From Adhaeribacter aquaticus DSM 16391 (GTDB lineage: Bacteria; Bacteroidota; Bacteroidia; Cytophagales; Hymenobacteraceae), in assembly GCF_000473365.1 (NCBI RefSeq), contig NZ_KI421517.1, forward strand, positions 3,056,634-3,120,633: a DNA stretch of 64,000 nucleotides, in the 5' to 3' direction. How positions within the stretch are numbered: position 1 is the stretch's first letter; every line of letters starts with the position of its first letter. Under the pieces are notes generated by a model. The model was not told the DNA's origin. It saw only the letters and a list, made by a program, of their open reading frames with translations, and did no database searches. The position numbers and the translations under genes were made by a program. Shown here in pieces: positions 47,592-56,514 of the stretch.

Positions 47592-50500
47592 TTAAAAAGC
47601 TCCTAAAGAAACAATATATTCTTTACTGCCATCTGTTACCCAAGAATCTAACTGAGCAGGATCTTTTAACTGTTGCCCCCGGTGCCGCGGAACAGCGATG
47701 TATCCGCATTTAATGTCACCTAAACCAGACATATCGCTCCATAATTTTTCTATCTGAGCAACCGGATAAATATCCTCCTGGCCATGGCCCCAACGATATT
47801 TTACATCCTTTATAGTAACGTACGTTGGCATGCGGTGGGCTACATTCCGGACCGCTTTAGCTAAATGGGCTTCATCGCCTTTGAGGTCAGCTCGGGTTAA
47901 TCCAAACACGGCCAGTAATGCATCTACCTGAATCCAGGTGGTCATGGTATTGTAGTAACTAAGGTTAAGCTCATCTTCCTCGCGCGGTTGGGCCAATCCT
48001 TCCAGGAGCCGAACCTTATTGTTTACGCGCGCTAATCCGCCCCCGCGATCTTCAATACGACGGGGTACCACTTCAAACGTCAAAACATTACCAGACTCTA
48101 AGTGATATCCCAAAGCAGCCGGATTCACATCAGCGCCTAAGGTATCAATGTTATGCAACATGATAGTTTGCAGCTGCGGATGCTCCTCTAAAATCTGAGC
48201 TAAAACCCCATTCCGTAATAAATTCGATACCTCATACCAATGGCCAAGAGGGGAGAAACGTTGTGCAGCTATATTATCTGAATAGTCTGAACCTTCTCCT
48301 TTGCTTTTTGCCCAGTTAATTAAAGCCTGCCTGGATGCTTCCCGTACTTTTTGCTTATTCTCGTCTAAGGTTTCCTGGGGCATTTCTTCCCACAGGAAGC
48401 GTAAGTCACGTTCCATGGGAACAAACCGTTGGCCTATAGACCGACCAGGCGATAAGTAAACTGATCCGGCATAGCCATACTTTTGAGTTAGTTCCAGTTT
48501 CTTTCTGATTGGCTCATGAGTTAGATAACTGGTAGCAATAATATGAGGCAGTAAGGTTTTATATTTTTCGGAAACGGATTTGGTTTTAGCTAAGTGTATT
48601 TCCAGAAAGCTCCGGTGGGTGCCATTAATTTCTACAAAAGGGTTCAAGGCTTTTATGACCCCGGCACCTTTCGTCCAGCGGCTACCAACCCCAGCTGCCA
48701 GGCTAAGTACGGCTATTTGTCCTGCTCTTATAGCCTCTTCACCAGTTTTAAGATTATTTTCAAGGTTATCTAGCTGAACAATATCCGATGGTTGTACATC
48801 CTCAATGGTAGTTTCATTAGGTAACCGATTCCGAGATAATCCAATATAACCTTTCTGGAGTTGTACCCGGATTTCTTCGTGCTGGATATAATCAAAACCA
48901 TTCTCTTTCTTAATCCGTTCTGCTTTTTCATTTTCATTGTTTTGGTTGCCGGAAGTAGAAGGATCCGAAACCTTAAATAAATTACTAATAATAGAGCGTA
49001 GCAAAGGATAAGCCAGGTTATTCTGGTCGCAGTGGGTAGAGAAGAAATCTATTTCAGCCCGCCGTACATACGAAATTCCCTGGAAATCCTGTTTAACCAA
49101 CACCGGTACATGAATGGCGTAATAAGACTCTGGCATCAGGGCTTCTGTACCCTCATGTAAAGATCCCCAACTGCCTTTGTTGTTAATGCGCCAGTTGTAA
49201 ACTACCGGTTCCATGGCAAAAGGGAGCGAATCGGATAACTCTGATTTCGTTGATCGTAAGATTTCCAGCACCCGCATCTTATAATCTTCATACTGATCCG
49301 GGTTAACAAACATACCCATACCACCTCCCGACATACCGCCAAGCATCAGGAAACCGTAATAATTTTCTTTAAATTCTTTTTTGGCTTTGGCTATAATTTG
49401 TTCGGTAAAATGGGTGGAAGCCCAAGGAATAATAGTTTTAATTGGGTATTCCCAGTTGCGGGCCGTATTTGCTGCCAGTTTTTTAACATCACCTTCTTTT
49501 AGGGCACCTAGAATGTTATCAAAGATCTGGTTTGTCTGTTTGCGGGCATCCCATTCTTTTTCGCCACGGAGCAGGTATTTTTCGGTTACCATTTCCAGAA
49601 TAGGTCCAACATTAGAAGCCATACCGCCATGCATTAATACAAGCGAGTTCATGATTCTTTCGGCTGTTTCAGGATGAATATCTTCGCCCTGCAATACCCG
49701 GTGTTTGGGTAATAGCGTTCCCCGGCTAATGCCGTATTCCGGGTCGCCTGCCTGGGCAAAAGTACCCTGAATGGCTTTTATACCTGGCCATACGCCACCT
49801 GAGTCTTGCCAGCCACCACCTGAACCCCCAATCCATTCACCCAGAATGGCTCGGGAAGCAACCAAACGGCGTTCACTTTCCTCCAGGCCACCAATTAAAT
49901 TTTTGGTCTGGCAAGTCGCGCGCATTAATAAACTTATAATGGAACCAAGTAAGTTGGTAGAAACAGCAAAACGGGAGCCTTTTGGGATATCGTTTACTTT
50001 AGTAACTAATTCAATACCCATACCCGGAGCTACAATCCGTGCTAAAATGCTGGCTAAAGGTTGGTTGGTACCCTCAAACGAAGGCGGAATAAGACCAGAA
50101 GCAATAATACCTGCTTTTATTAAGCTTAGGTAGTCGTTCCCAAAGTTAAACAAGTCATCTAAATCATGAATATCTTTGGTGGTATTTAAATCAATACTGG
50201 TTACACGCAGAACTGGCTCCGGAATAACCCGCACGTAAGACTGTAAAGGAGGTTTGATGTCTTTATCCCGACCAAATACGCCTAAGTCAATAGAAATATT
50301 TAGTACCCGGGCGCCTTCCGGATAATCCATGCCCAGAAAGAAAATATCGGACCAGCCACTATGGGTTAAATCCATCCGTACAGCGGTTTGTTCTTCCAGA
50401 AGCGGGTAGAACAAGGAATTTTCCTGACGCTGCAATAATTTAGGATGTATTTTAATCGGGTGCTCTTCCTGGTGTCCTACCCGAAACATCCATTGATTCC

Positions 50501-50921
50501 CTTTGCTGGAACGTACACTTTTCCGTACTTGGTCGGCTAAAATCTGAAAAGATAAATGGTGGTAAGCATCGGCTAAACCACTAAATAAACTGGCGTTTGG
50601 ACCATGAAGATCTATTTCCTTTAAAAAAGTAGCAATAGCCTGTTCAAACCGGCGGCTTAGTAAATCTTCAAATCCAGCATAAGGAATTTTACCGGTATCC
50701 GGAACATCCTTTGCTTCCATCAGAAAGAACCTATAACCAGCAAATAAAAATAAAATAGCCCGAACCTTGTCGTACAAGTTGGGCGTTGTTTTTCGAAAAG
50801 AATCCAGTTCCCGCAATGCCTTAAACAATTCTTTGGAAGAAAATTGTTGGCTCATTTCATAAAAAGAGCGGTTTCGGATAGCAGGATCAGTAGAGGTAAT
50901 GGTTTGTATGAATATATTCAT
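47592..50921 (-). CDS. Fusion of GHMP-type sugar kinase and UTP-sugar pyrophosphorylase
   Basis: A 1109-aa cytoplasmic protein with two recognisable enzymes. Residues about 180-650 resemble a GHMP kinase of the fucokinase / heptose-kinase branch: RFAVSTNLLGSII (317-329) at the ATP loop, GSGGGWQDSGG (366-376) like the GGWQDQ motif of that branch, and LGGMSGGGMGMF (527-538). Residues about 735-1109 resemble UDP-sugar pyrophosphorylases (UDPGP type): LAAGVGSRWTKG (741-752) for the nucleotide, a distal Lys, and NIDTLGADVNP. Residues 1-180 are helical and unassigned. A linker (about 652-675) is Asn/Glu-rich. Expected work: phosphorylate a free sugar, then make its UDP derivative. The sugar is unknown. 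It lies 34 bp after a galU-like gene. Confidence 0.8.
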   Translation of the reverse strand: MNIFIQTITSTDPAIRNRSFYEMSQQFSSKELFKALRELDSFRKTTPNLYDKVRAILFLFAGYRFFLMEAKDVPDTGKIPYAGFEDLLSRRFEQAIATFLKEIDLHGPNASLFSGLADAYHHLSFQILADQVRKSVRSSKGNQWMFRVGHQEEHPIKIHPKLLQRQENSLFYPLLEEQTAVRMDLTHSGWSDIFFLGMDYPEGARVLNISIDLGVFGRDKDIKPPLQSYVRVIPEPVLRVTSIDLNTTKDIHDLDDLFNFGNDYLSLIKAGIIASGLIPPSFEGTNQPLASILARIVAPGMGIELVTKVNDIPKGSRFAVSTNLLGSIISLLMRATCQTKNLIGGLEESERRLVASRAILGEWIGGSGGGWQDSGGVWPGIKAIQGTFAQAGDPEYGISRGTLLPKHRVLQGEDIHPETAERIMNSLVLMHGGMASNVGPILEMVTEKYLLRGEKEWDARKQTNQIFDNILGALKEGDVKKLAANTARNWEYPIKTIIPWASTHFTEQIIAKAKKEFKENYYGFLMLGGMSGGGMGMFVNPDQYEDYKMRVLEILRSTKSELSDSLPFAMEPVVYNWRINNKGSWGSLHEGTEALMPESYYAIHVPVLVKQDFQGISYVRRAEIDFFSTHCDQNNLAYPLLRSIISNLFKVSDPSTSGNQNNENEKAERIKKENGFDYIQHEEIRVQLQKGYIGLSRNRLPNETTIEDVQPSDIVQLDNLENNLKTGEEAIRAGQIAVLSLAAGVGSRWTKGAGVIKALNPFVEINGTHRSFLEIHLAKTKSVSEKYKTLLPHIIATSYLTHEPIRKKLELTQKYGYAGSVYLSPGRSIGQRFVPMERDLRFLWEEMPQETLDENKQKVREASRQALINWAKSKGEGSDYSDNIAAQRFSPLGHWYEVSNLLRNGVLAQILEEHPQLQTIMLHNIDTLGADVNPAALGYHLESGNVLTFEVVPRRIEDRGGGLARVNNKVRLLEGLAQPREEDELNLSYYNTMTTWIQVDALLAVFGLTRADLKGDEAHLAKAVRNVAHRMPTYVTIKDVKYRWGHGQEDIYPVAQIEKLWSDMSGLGDIKCGYIAVPRHRGQQLKDPAQLDSWVTDGSKEYIVSLGAF

Positions 50922-50955
50922 GCAGCCTTTTCTTTCTGTTTAATAAAGCTTAAGC

Positions 50956-51906
50956 TTATTTTTGTTTACGTTGGTTGGCTTCAGCCAATAATTCTACCAG
51001 AGATGTCAGGGTTTCGTCATGGGCTTGTCCGGCTAAACCAAGTGCAATTTGAGCTTGCATTAAGCCTTGCCTTTTACTCAAGTCGTACCGGTTGCCTTTT
51101 ACTTCCAAGGCTAAATATTTTTCGGTAGAAGCCAATTCCTGTAAGGCTGTAGTTAACTGAATATTCTGACTTCCTTCCGCTATTTGTTTTTCTAAGATTC
51201 CAAAGATAGCAGGAGTAAGTACGTGCATTCCAAAAAAGCACAAATAATAACCAATCCGTAAACCTGGGGTCTGTAGTTCTAACTCAGCTAAGCTTAAGGA
51301 TGGCTTTTCAATGATCTTGTCAATCTGGTATACGCCAGTTTGGTTAGGAGCATGTTTGCCAGTCAGGGTGCCATACCGGTGAATCTGGTGTTCAATGGTT
51401 GGATTTACAGCCGATACGGCACATTCCTCCTGTAAGGCTAAATTTATTAATTGGGAAGCACATCTTCTATCGGTTAAATTCGATACGTATAAGTGATCAC
51501 CTAATAAAAGTAAAAAAGGCTCATCGTTTATAAATTCCCTGGCACAAAAAACCGCATGGCCATAACCCAGAGGCTCTGTTTGCTCAATAAACTGGATTTG
51601 ATTTCGTAAATGGTCTACTTTATCAGCTTCTTCCCGGGCCCAATCTGTATTCTTAAAAGATTCAATTAAGTTATTACGTAAAGAAGAAAATGCTTCTTTG
51701 TACCGGGGACCATCACCGGGGGCACAGACAATACAAATTTCTTCTATTCCACTGGCAAAAGCCTCTTCTGCTATAATTTGAATTACTGGTTTAGATAAGC
51801 CGTCTATATCTACAACGGGAAGCATTGCTTTCTGGACAGTATCTGCAACCGGGTATAGTCTTTCACCACGGGCAGCTGCTGTAATTACTGCTTTTTTTAC
51901 TTTCAT
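50956..51906 (-). CDS. galU: UTP-glucose-1-phosphate uridylyltransferase
   Basis: A 316-aa nucleotidyltransferase of the GalU type. The N-terminal motif is AVITAAARGERLYPVADTVQKAMLPV, a variant of G-x-G-T-R-x-x-P in which the usual Gly-x-Gly-Thr is Ala-Arg-Gly-Glu. Later motifs: EEICIVCAPGDG, EQTEPLGYGHAVFCARE (about 109-125), LLLGDHLYVSN (about 133-143, metal-binding Asp) and KIIEKPSL (about 197-204). It makes UDP-glucose or a related sugar. First gene of a two-gene minus-strand operon with the kinase/pyrophosphorylase fusion. The altered first loop leaves the exact sugar uncertain. Confidence 0.78.
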   Translation of the reverse strand: MKVKKAVITAAARGERLYPVADTVQKAMLPVVDIDGLSKPVIQIIAEEAFASGIEEICIVCAPGDGPRYKEAFSSLRNNLIESFKNTDWAREEADKVDHLRNQIQFIEQTEPLGYGHAVFCAREFINDEPFLLLLGDHLYVSNLTDRRCASQLINLALQEECAVSAVNPTIEHQIHRYGTLTGKHAPNQTGVYQIDKIIEKPSLSLAELELQTPGLRIGYYLCFFGMHVLTPAIFGILEKQIAEGSQNIQLTTALQELASTEKYLALEVKGNRYDLSKRQGLMQAQIALGLAGQAHDETLTSLVELLAEANQRKQK

Positions 51907-52579
51907 AATAAAGTGTTCTGAGATCGAGAAGCGTTTTTAGAGTTTTATAAACTTTAAAATAAGGAAACAAATATAAATAAAAGACTGTCACTTCACTTGA
52001 TTAGGAGGTTTTATTCCGGCTTATACGAGAATATCGATAAATATTTTGGTTATTTTAATAATTATAAATTAATGTTCTCGAATAGAACAAGATAGAATTT
52101 TTTAGGAGTGACAGTTTTTAATATAGAAATCTAATTGGTAAAATCTCTAATCCTATTGGTAGCGTTTTACTACAAATAATTGTATTTGAAATAGAATAAA
52201 AGCTGTTACTAAGGATGATTTTATAATACAGGAGCTATTTTGTCATTATTATTCACTTAAGCTTTATGTGAGTGTGCAACTGTTTCGTTTAATTTAAAAA
52301 GGATAATACATTATTCTTGTTGCTTCCTTTCATCAGTAGGTGGTTAACCAAAAGCTTTATTATGGCCGACGATAATTCCACCAATGGTGCCTGATTCTTA
52401 TCATAAAAGCTATACGAAAAAGCTTTTGCTTATAACATAAGTGTTTGTATTAGATAAACCGCACTGCTTTTTAATGTTCAGTTACTGTTCCTAATCAGTT
52501 TTAAAATAAGCTTAACTTAATAAATTAAACAAAATCAGTTTAAAATTGTAAAGCTTAAGAACATTTAAATTTTAGAGCT
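51907..52579. other. Long AT-rich intergenic stretch with nested inverted repeats
   Basis: About 670 bp between the divergent galU-like and ohr genes, with no frame that looks coding. TATATTTG on the minus strand (51968-51975) is a good -7 element for the galU-like gene. ACTGTCACT (51984-51992) is inverted at 52107-52115 (AGTGACAGT), and CGAGAATAT (52026-52034) is nearly inverted at 52072-52080 (ATGTTCTCG). The 132-bp nested structure may be a degraded mobile element or paired operator sites. Confidence 0.45.
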
Positions 52580-52996
52580 ATGAAAACATTGTATACGGCA
52601 GAAGTTACTGCCACTGGTGGCCGTAGTGGTCATGTAAAATCATCCGATGGTGTATTGGATATTGATGTAACTATGCCGGAAGGACTGGGAGGTAAGGGGG
52701 GAGCCAGTAATCCGGAGCAATTATTTGCGGCTGGTTATTCTGCGTGTTTCCAAAGTGCTTTGTTGGTAGTTGCTGGTAAACAAAAAATTCAGTTAGATAA
52801 AGAGTCTACTGTGACCGCTCATGTTAGTTTAAATCAAATTGATAATGGTGGATATGGCTTAAGTGTAAAGTTGGATGTTGATTTAAAGGGTGTTGATAAG
52901 GAAACGGGGGATAAGCTGGTGAAAGAAGCGCATGAAATATGTCCTTATTCTGTAGGTACCCGGGGTAATATAGACGTAGAAATTAATGTAATATAA
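52580..52996 (+). CDS. ohr: Ohr-type organic hydroperoxide reductase (OsmC family)
   Basis: A 138-aa peroxidase that reduces organic hydroperoxides. The two redox cysteines are C56 (AAGYSACFQSALL) and C121 (AHEICPYSVGTRGNI). Ohr N-terminal strands TLYTAEVTATGGRSGHVKSS are present, and the length matches Ohr rather than the more distant OsmC proper. Usually dimeric in the cytosol. Monocistronic, ended by a shared terminator; no OhrR-type regulator is adjacent. Confidence 0.94.
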   Translation: MKTLYTAEVTATGGRSGHVKSSDGVLDIDVTMPEGLGGKGGASNPEQLFAAGYSACFQSALLVVAGKQKIQLDKESTVTAHVSLNQIDNGGYGLSVKLDVDLKGVDKETGDKLVKEAHEICPYSVGTRGNIDVEINVI

Positions 52997-53026
52997 AAAT
53001 TCTTCATCCAGAAGATTGGTTAAAAT

Positions 53027-53062
53027 AAAAAGCCTTTGCGGAGTTATCCGCAAAGGCTTTTT
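53027..53062. terminator. Bidirectional terminator between ohr and sucC
   Basis: Perfect 16-bp arms AAAAAGCCTTTGCGGA / TCCGCAAAGGCTTTTT with a 4-nt loop (GTTA). It is 30 bp after ohr and 27 bp before the stop of the convergent sucC. Confidence 0.93.
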
Positions 53063-53089
53063 ATTTTGTTTAAACTAAAGGAGGATAGC

Positions 53090-54280
53090 TTAAGCTAAAA
53101 CTTCTTTTACTTTATCGGCTGCATCTTTTAATAAAACAGCTGAAAATACTTTTAGGCCTGACTCGTCAATGATGCGAGCACCTTCTTCTGCGTTAGTTCC
53201 TTGTAAGCGTACAATAATTGGTACCTGAATATCACCAATGTTTTTGTAAGCTTCTACAACACCATTTGCAACACGGTCGCAACGTACGATACCACCAAAT
53301 ATGTTAATCAGGATAGCTTTAACGTTTGGATCTTTTAAGATGATGCGGAAACCAGCTTCAACCGTTTGAGCATTTGCTCCACCTCCTACGTCTAAGAAGT
53401 TAGCAGGCTCACCACCGGAAAGCTTAATGATATCCATAGTAGCCATAGCTAAACCGGCACCGTTAACCATACAGCCTACGTTACCATCTAATTTAACATA
53501 GTTTAGGTTAGATTCAGAAGCTTCTACTTCTAACGGATCCTCTTCTGCAGTATCACGCAGATCAGCAAAAGTTTTATGACGGAATAAAGCGTTGTCGTCT
53601 AAATTAACTTTAGCGTCAACAGCTAATATTTTATTATCAGAAGTTTTTAAAACTGGGTTTATTTCAAACTGAGAGGCATCAGTGTCTTCGTAAGCACGGT
53701 ATAGAGCATGAATAAACTTCACCATTTCTTTAAAGGCATCACCTTCTAAACCTAAAGCAAAAGCTACTTTACGCGCCTGGAAAGGTTGTAAACCTACACG
53801 TGGATCAATCCACTCTTTTAATATTTTTTCAGGAGAGTGTTCAGCTACTTCCTCAATGTCCATACCGCCTTCGGTGCTGGCCATAATAACATTGCGACCT
53901 TTGGCCCGATCTAACAGGATAGATAAATAAAATTCTTTTGTTTCAGAAGGACCTGGATAATAAACATCCTGGGCAATTAATACTTTTTGTACCAATTTAC
54001 CTTCTGGCCCGGTTTGGTGTGTAACCAGGGTCATGCCTAAAATCTGAGAGGCTACTTCTTTTACCTGCTCCAGGTTTTTAGCCAGTTTTACCCCGCCGCC
54101 TTTACCGCGACCACCCGCGTGAATTTGGGCTTTAATAACATGCCAGCCGGTACCAGTTTCTTCTGTTAAGCGTTTAGCCGCTTCCACGGCTTGCTCAGGG
54201 GTTTCGGCTACTATACCTTCCTGAATCCGTACGCCATAGCTTTTTAATATTTCTTTACCTTGATATTCGTGTATGTTCAT
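53090..54280 (-). CDS. sucC: Succinyl-CoA ligase (ADP-forming) beta subunit
   Basis: A 396-aa ATP-grasp subunit of the TCA enzyme that makes ATP from succinyl-CoA. Signatures: NIHEYQGKEILKSYGV at the N-terminus, KAQIHAGGRGKGGGVKLA (about 50-67) in the nucleotide site, EINPVL (about 205-210), DAKVNLDDNAL, and NFLDVGGGANAQ and NIFGGIVRCDRVANG (about 327-341) in the C-terminal CoA-ligase-like domain. The alpha subunit gene sucD is not next to it, as is common in this phylum. Confidence 0.96.
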   Translation of the reverse strand: MNIHEYQGKEILKSYGVRIQEGIVAETPEQAVEAAKRLTEETGTGWHVIKAQIHAGGRGKGGGVKLAKNLEQVKEVASQILGMTLVTHQTGPEGKLVQKVLIAQDVYYPGPSETKEFYLSILLDRAKGRNVIMASTEGGMDIEEVAEHSPEKILKEWIDPRVGLQPFQARKVAFALGLEGDAFKEMVKFIHALYRAYEDTDASQFEINPVLKTSDNKILAVDAKVNLDDNALFRHKTFADLRDTAEEDPLEVEASESNLNYVKLDGNVGCMVNGAGLAMATMDIIKLSGGEPANFLDVGGGANAQTVEAGFRIILKDPNVKAILINIFGGIVRCDRVANGVVEAYKNIGDIQVPIIVRLQGTNAEEGARIIDESGLKVFSAVLLKDAADKVKEVLA

Positions 54281-54301
54281 AGGTGCAAGTTTTATTCGGC
54301 A

Positions 54302-54332
54302 CGAAAGTAAACGATATTCCTATTAAATTCAA
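54302..54332 (-). promoter_or_regulatory. Promoter of sucC
   Basis: On the minus strand: TTG (54330-54332), a 20-bp spacer, then TACTTTCG (54302-54309), one mismatch from TAnnTTTG. The start codon is 21 bp downstream. Confidence 0.6.
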
Positions 54333-54476
54333 ACTTTTTAACAGCGGGTTATCCTGAATTGCGTATCCATTTAAAAAAAGTATTAAAAAGTTTATTTATA
54401 GGCACATTTTTTAATCCTTTTTCCCTAGCTCTGGTAACTGGTATAATTACTAATATAGCTGGTAAGAAAATAAATT

Positions 54477-55565
54477 TTAATCTTTTCCGTACCAGGTGGC
54501 TAGTGTCTTCTCTGCTGGTTTGTGCTGAGGCGTAAAATCCCGGTGGTCCCGATTGTTATCCCGAACTTTAGGATACCATTTCCAGATAAACATTCCGCTA
54601 AACCAGGATTTTTGCCAGACTGATTGAAATAGTGCTTCATAACATGAAGCCTGGGTTTCGGCAGATTCATTTTCTAAATTGGTTTCTCCTCGTTTAGGCC
54701 AGGCCCAGGGTTCAATGGCAGCATCTGTGGTATTTTTATAACCGGCTTCCGTAAATACAATGGGTTTATTATATTTTTTAGCTATTTTTTCAATGGCCGG
54801 TAAATGGTTTTGCCAGCCCTTTTTAAGTTCTTGCAAGGAAGGGTTATGCTTTTTTGTTAAGGGGAAATAGGCTTGTATTCCTATAAAATCTAAGGCATCC
54901 CAAAATTTTATTTGTTCATACTCCAGGTACCAATTAGCGGCATAGGTTAGTTTACCGGGATAAACCTGACGAATTTCTTTAATCAACTTCCGCCAATCCG
55001 CCTCATGCGTTACAGCCGTTTTATGTAATTCGGTTCCTATGCAAAATGCTTCTATCTCTTCAGCTTGGGCTAATTTGGCATAATGTAAAATAAAAGTACG
55101 GTAGTATTTAAACCATTCCTGCCATTGGCTTTCATTTTGCATGTCAATATCGCCCAACCATTTGCCTGACCTGTCCCGTAGCCAGAGGTGGGGCTTTAAC
55201 AGGGTTTTAATACCAAATTTTTTAGCTAATCGGGTCGTATAAACTATTCCCCGGTCACTTTCTCCCCAGTAGGCTCGAGAAGCCTTGGTATTCATTTTTA
55301 TTTCCGGTAAATTATAAGCTGCTTGCCAGCCAAAAGGAGTTTGTGCAATCCATTCAATATTATTGGTTTTTAAATAAGTCAGCTGGTTTTCGGTAATGGA
55401 GTCGCCGGCTACCCAGTTAACGCCTTTCATTTTAGGTAAACTATTCCTAAAGGTAGTAGTCAAGGCTTTCTCTTTTTCTGCATTTTCCCGGACAAAACGG
55501 ATCAGCATACTGGATAATAATCCTACTCCTAATAAGCAAACAACAACTACAAAACGTTTAGGCAT
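54477..55565 (-). CDS. Membrane-anchored or exported glycoside hydrolase, GH113-like
   Basis: A 362-aa TIM-barrel hydrolase if started at the ATG complementary to 55563-55565 (MPKRFVVVVCLLGVGLLSS); the frame is open further upstream, but that part looks non-coding. Residues 1-22 are a signal anchor. The domain begins MKGVNWVAGD and has WIAQTPFGWQ, LLKPHLWLRD, FCIGTELHK with the likely acid/base Glu, and IVFTEAGYK with the likely nucleophile Glu, ending in GMFIWKWYPK. This pattern resembles GH113 endo-beta-mannanases. Substrate is inferred. It is divergent from the lolD-like gene. Confidence 0.75.
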   Translation of the reverse strand: MPKRFVVVVCLLGVGLLSSMLIRFVRENAEKEKALTTTFRNSLPKMKGVNWVAGDSITENQLTYLKTNNIEWIAQTPFGWQAAYNLPEIKMNTKASRAYWGESDRGIVYTTRLAKKFGIKTLLKPHLWLRDRSGKWLGDIDMQNESQWQEWFKYYRTFILHYAKLAQAEEIEAFCIGTELHKTAVTHEADWRKLIKEIRQVYPGKLTYAANWYLEYEQIKFWDALDFIGIQAYFPLTKKHNPSLQELKKGWQNHLPAIEKIAKKYNKPIVFTEAGYKNTTDAAIEPWAWPKRGETNLENESAETQASCYEALFQSVWQKSWFSGMFIWKWYPKVRDNNRDHRDFTPQHKPAEKTLATWYGKD

Positions 55566-55671
55566 AGGAGTATGAAAATATTTTATGGAGAAAGTTATAA
55601 AAATATTCATCCAAAAAATATATTTCCCGTTAGTTTCGTAGTTTTGAAGAGATAAATAAACCACATAAGTC

Positions 55672-56325
55672 TTGTTACAGGCCAATAATATTCATAAAGC
55701 TTACGGATCATTACAAGTACTCAAAGGCATAGATCTGACGATTCAAAAAGGGGAAGTAGTCTCCATTGTAGGCGCCTCGGGTGCAGGTAAAAGTACTTTA
55801 TTACATATTTTAGGTACGCTCGATACAGCTGATCAGGGGGAGGTGGTTTTTAACCAGCAAACAATAAAAACTTTTAAGAGTAGTGAGCTGGCTCGTTTCC
55901 GGAACAAGTACATTGGCTTTATTTTTCAATTCCATAATTTATTACCAGAATTTACTGCCCTGGAAAATGTTTGCTTACCAGGCTTTCTGGCCAATACTCC
56001 TGAAGAGCAAGTAAAACAGCGGGCAGCTGAATTATTAACCATGCTTAATCTGGGGCATCGACTGGATCATAAACCTTCCGAAATGTCAGGCGGCGAACAA
56101 CAACGGACTGCCGTGGCTCGAGCTTTAATAAATTCCCCTGAAATTATATTTGCTGATGAGCCTAGCGGTAACCTGGATTCAGCTAACGCCCAGGAACTGC
56201 ACGAAATATTTTTTCGCCTCCGCGATGAACTAAATCAGACTTTTGTAATTGTAACGCACAACAATCAGTTGGCCGATATGGCTGATAGAAAAGTGGTTAT
56301 GAAAGATGGTTATCTAGTAAATTAG
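55672..56325 (+). CDS. lolD: LolD-type ABC transporter ATPase
   Basis: A 217-aa ATPase of the MacB/LolD subfamily. Walker A is [11 protein letters not shown] (about 33-43), the Q-loop lies in [18 protein letters not shown], the signature is [15 protein letters not shown], and Walker B is [13 protein letters not shown]. In this subfamily it powers release of lipoproteins by LolCE-type permeases, but no permease gene is adjacent. The start is a TTG at 55672; there is no ATG before the conserved [23 protein letters not shown] -7 element lies at 55639-55646. Confidence 0.85.
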   Translation: MLQANNIHKAYGSLQVLKGIDLTIQKGEVVSIVGASGAGKSTLLHILGTLDTADQGEVVFNQQTIKTFKSSELARFRNKYIGFIFQFHNLLPEFTALENVCLPGFLANTPEEQVKQRAAELLTMLNLGHRLDHKPSEMSGGEQQRTAVARALINSPEIIFADEPSGNLDSANAQELHEIFFRLRDELNQTFVIVTHNNQLADMADRKVVMKDGYLVN

Positions 56326-56514
56326 GTACTTTTATATTAATGTATTTTTATCCTTTTCTAATTGCCTGGCTTTAAGGCAATTATAGATAAAATTTATTTT
56401 TCAAATATTGTTTTAACTGACTGATAATCAATAGGTTTAATTTAGTAAAAAAAGCCTTGTTTTTGCACTTATTATTACTCCTTTCTGTTTATTATTTAAA
56501 CAAGAAAAAGAGAA

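Noticed and set aside
52362-52394. Tiny frame ATG-GCC-GAC-GAT-AAT-TCC in the galU-ohr gap
   Set aside because: It stops after ten codons and has no ribosome site; not supported as a gene.
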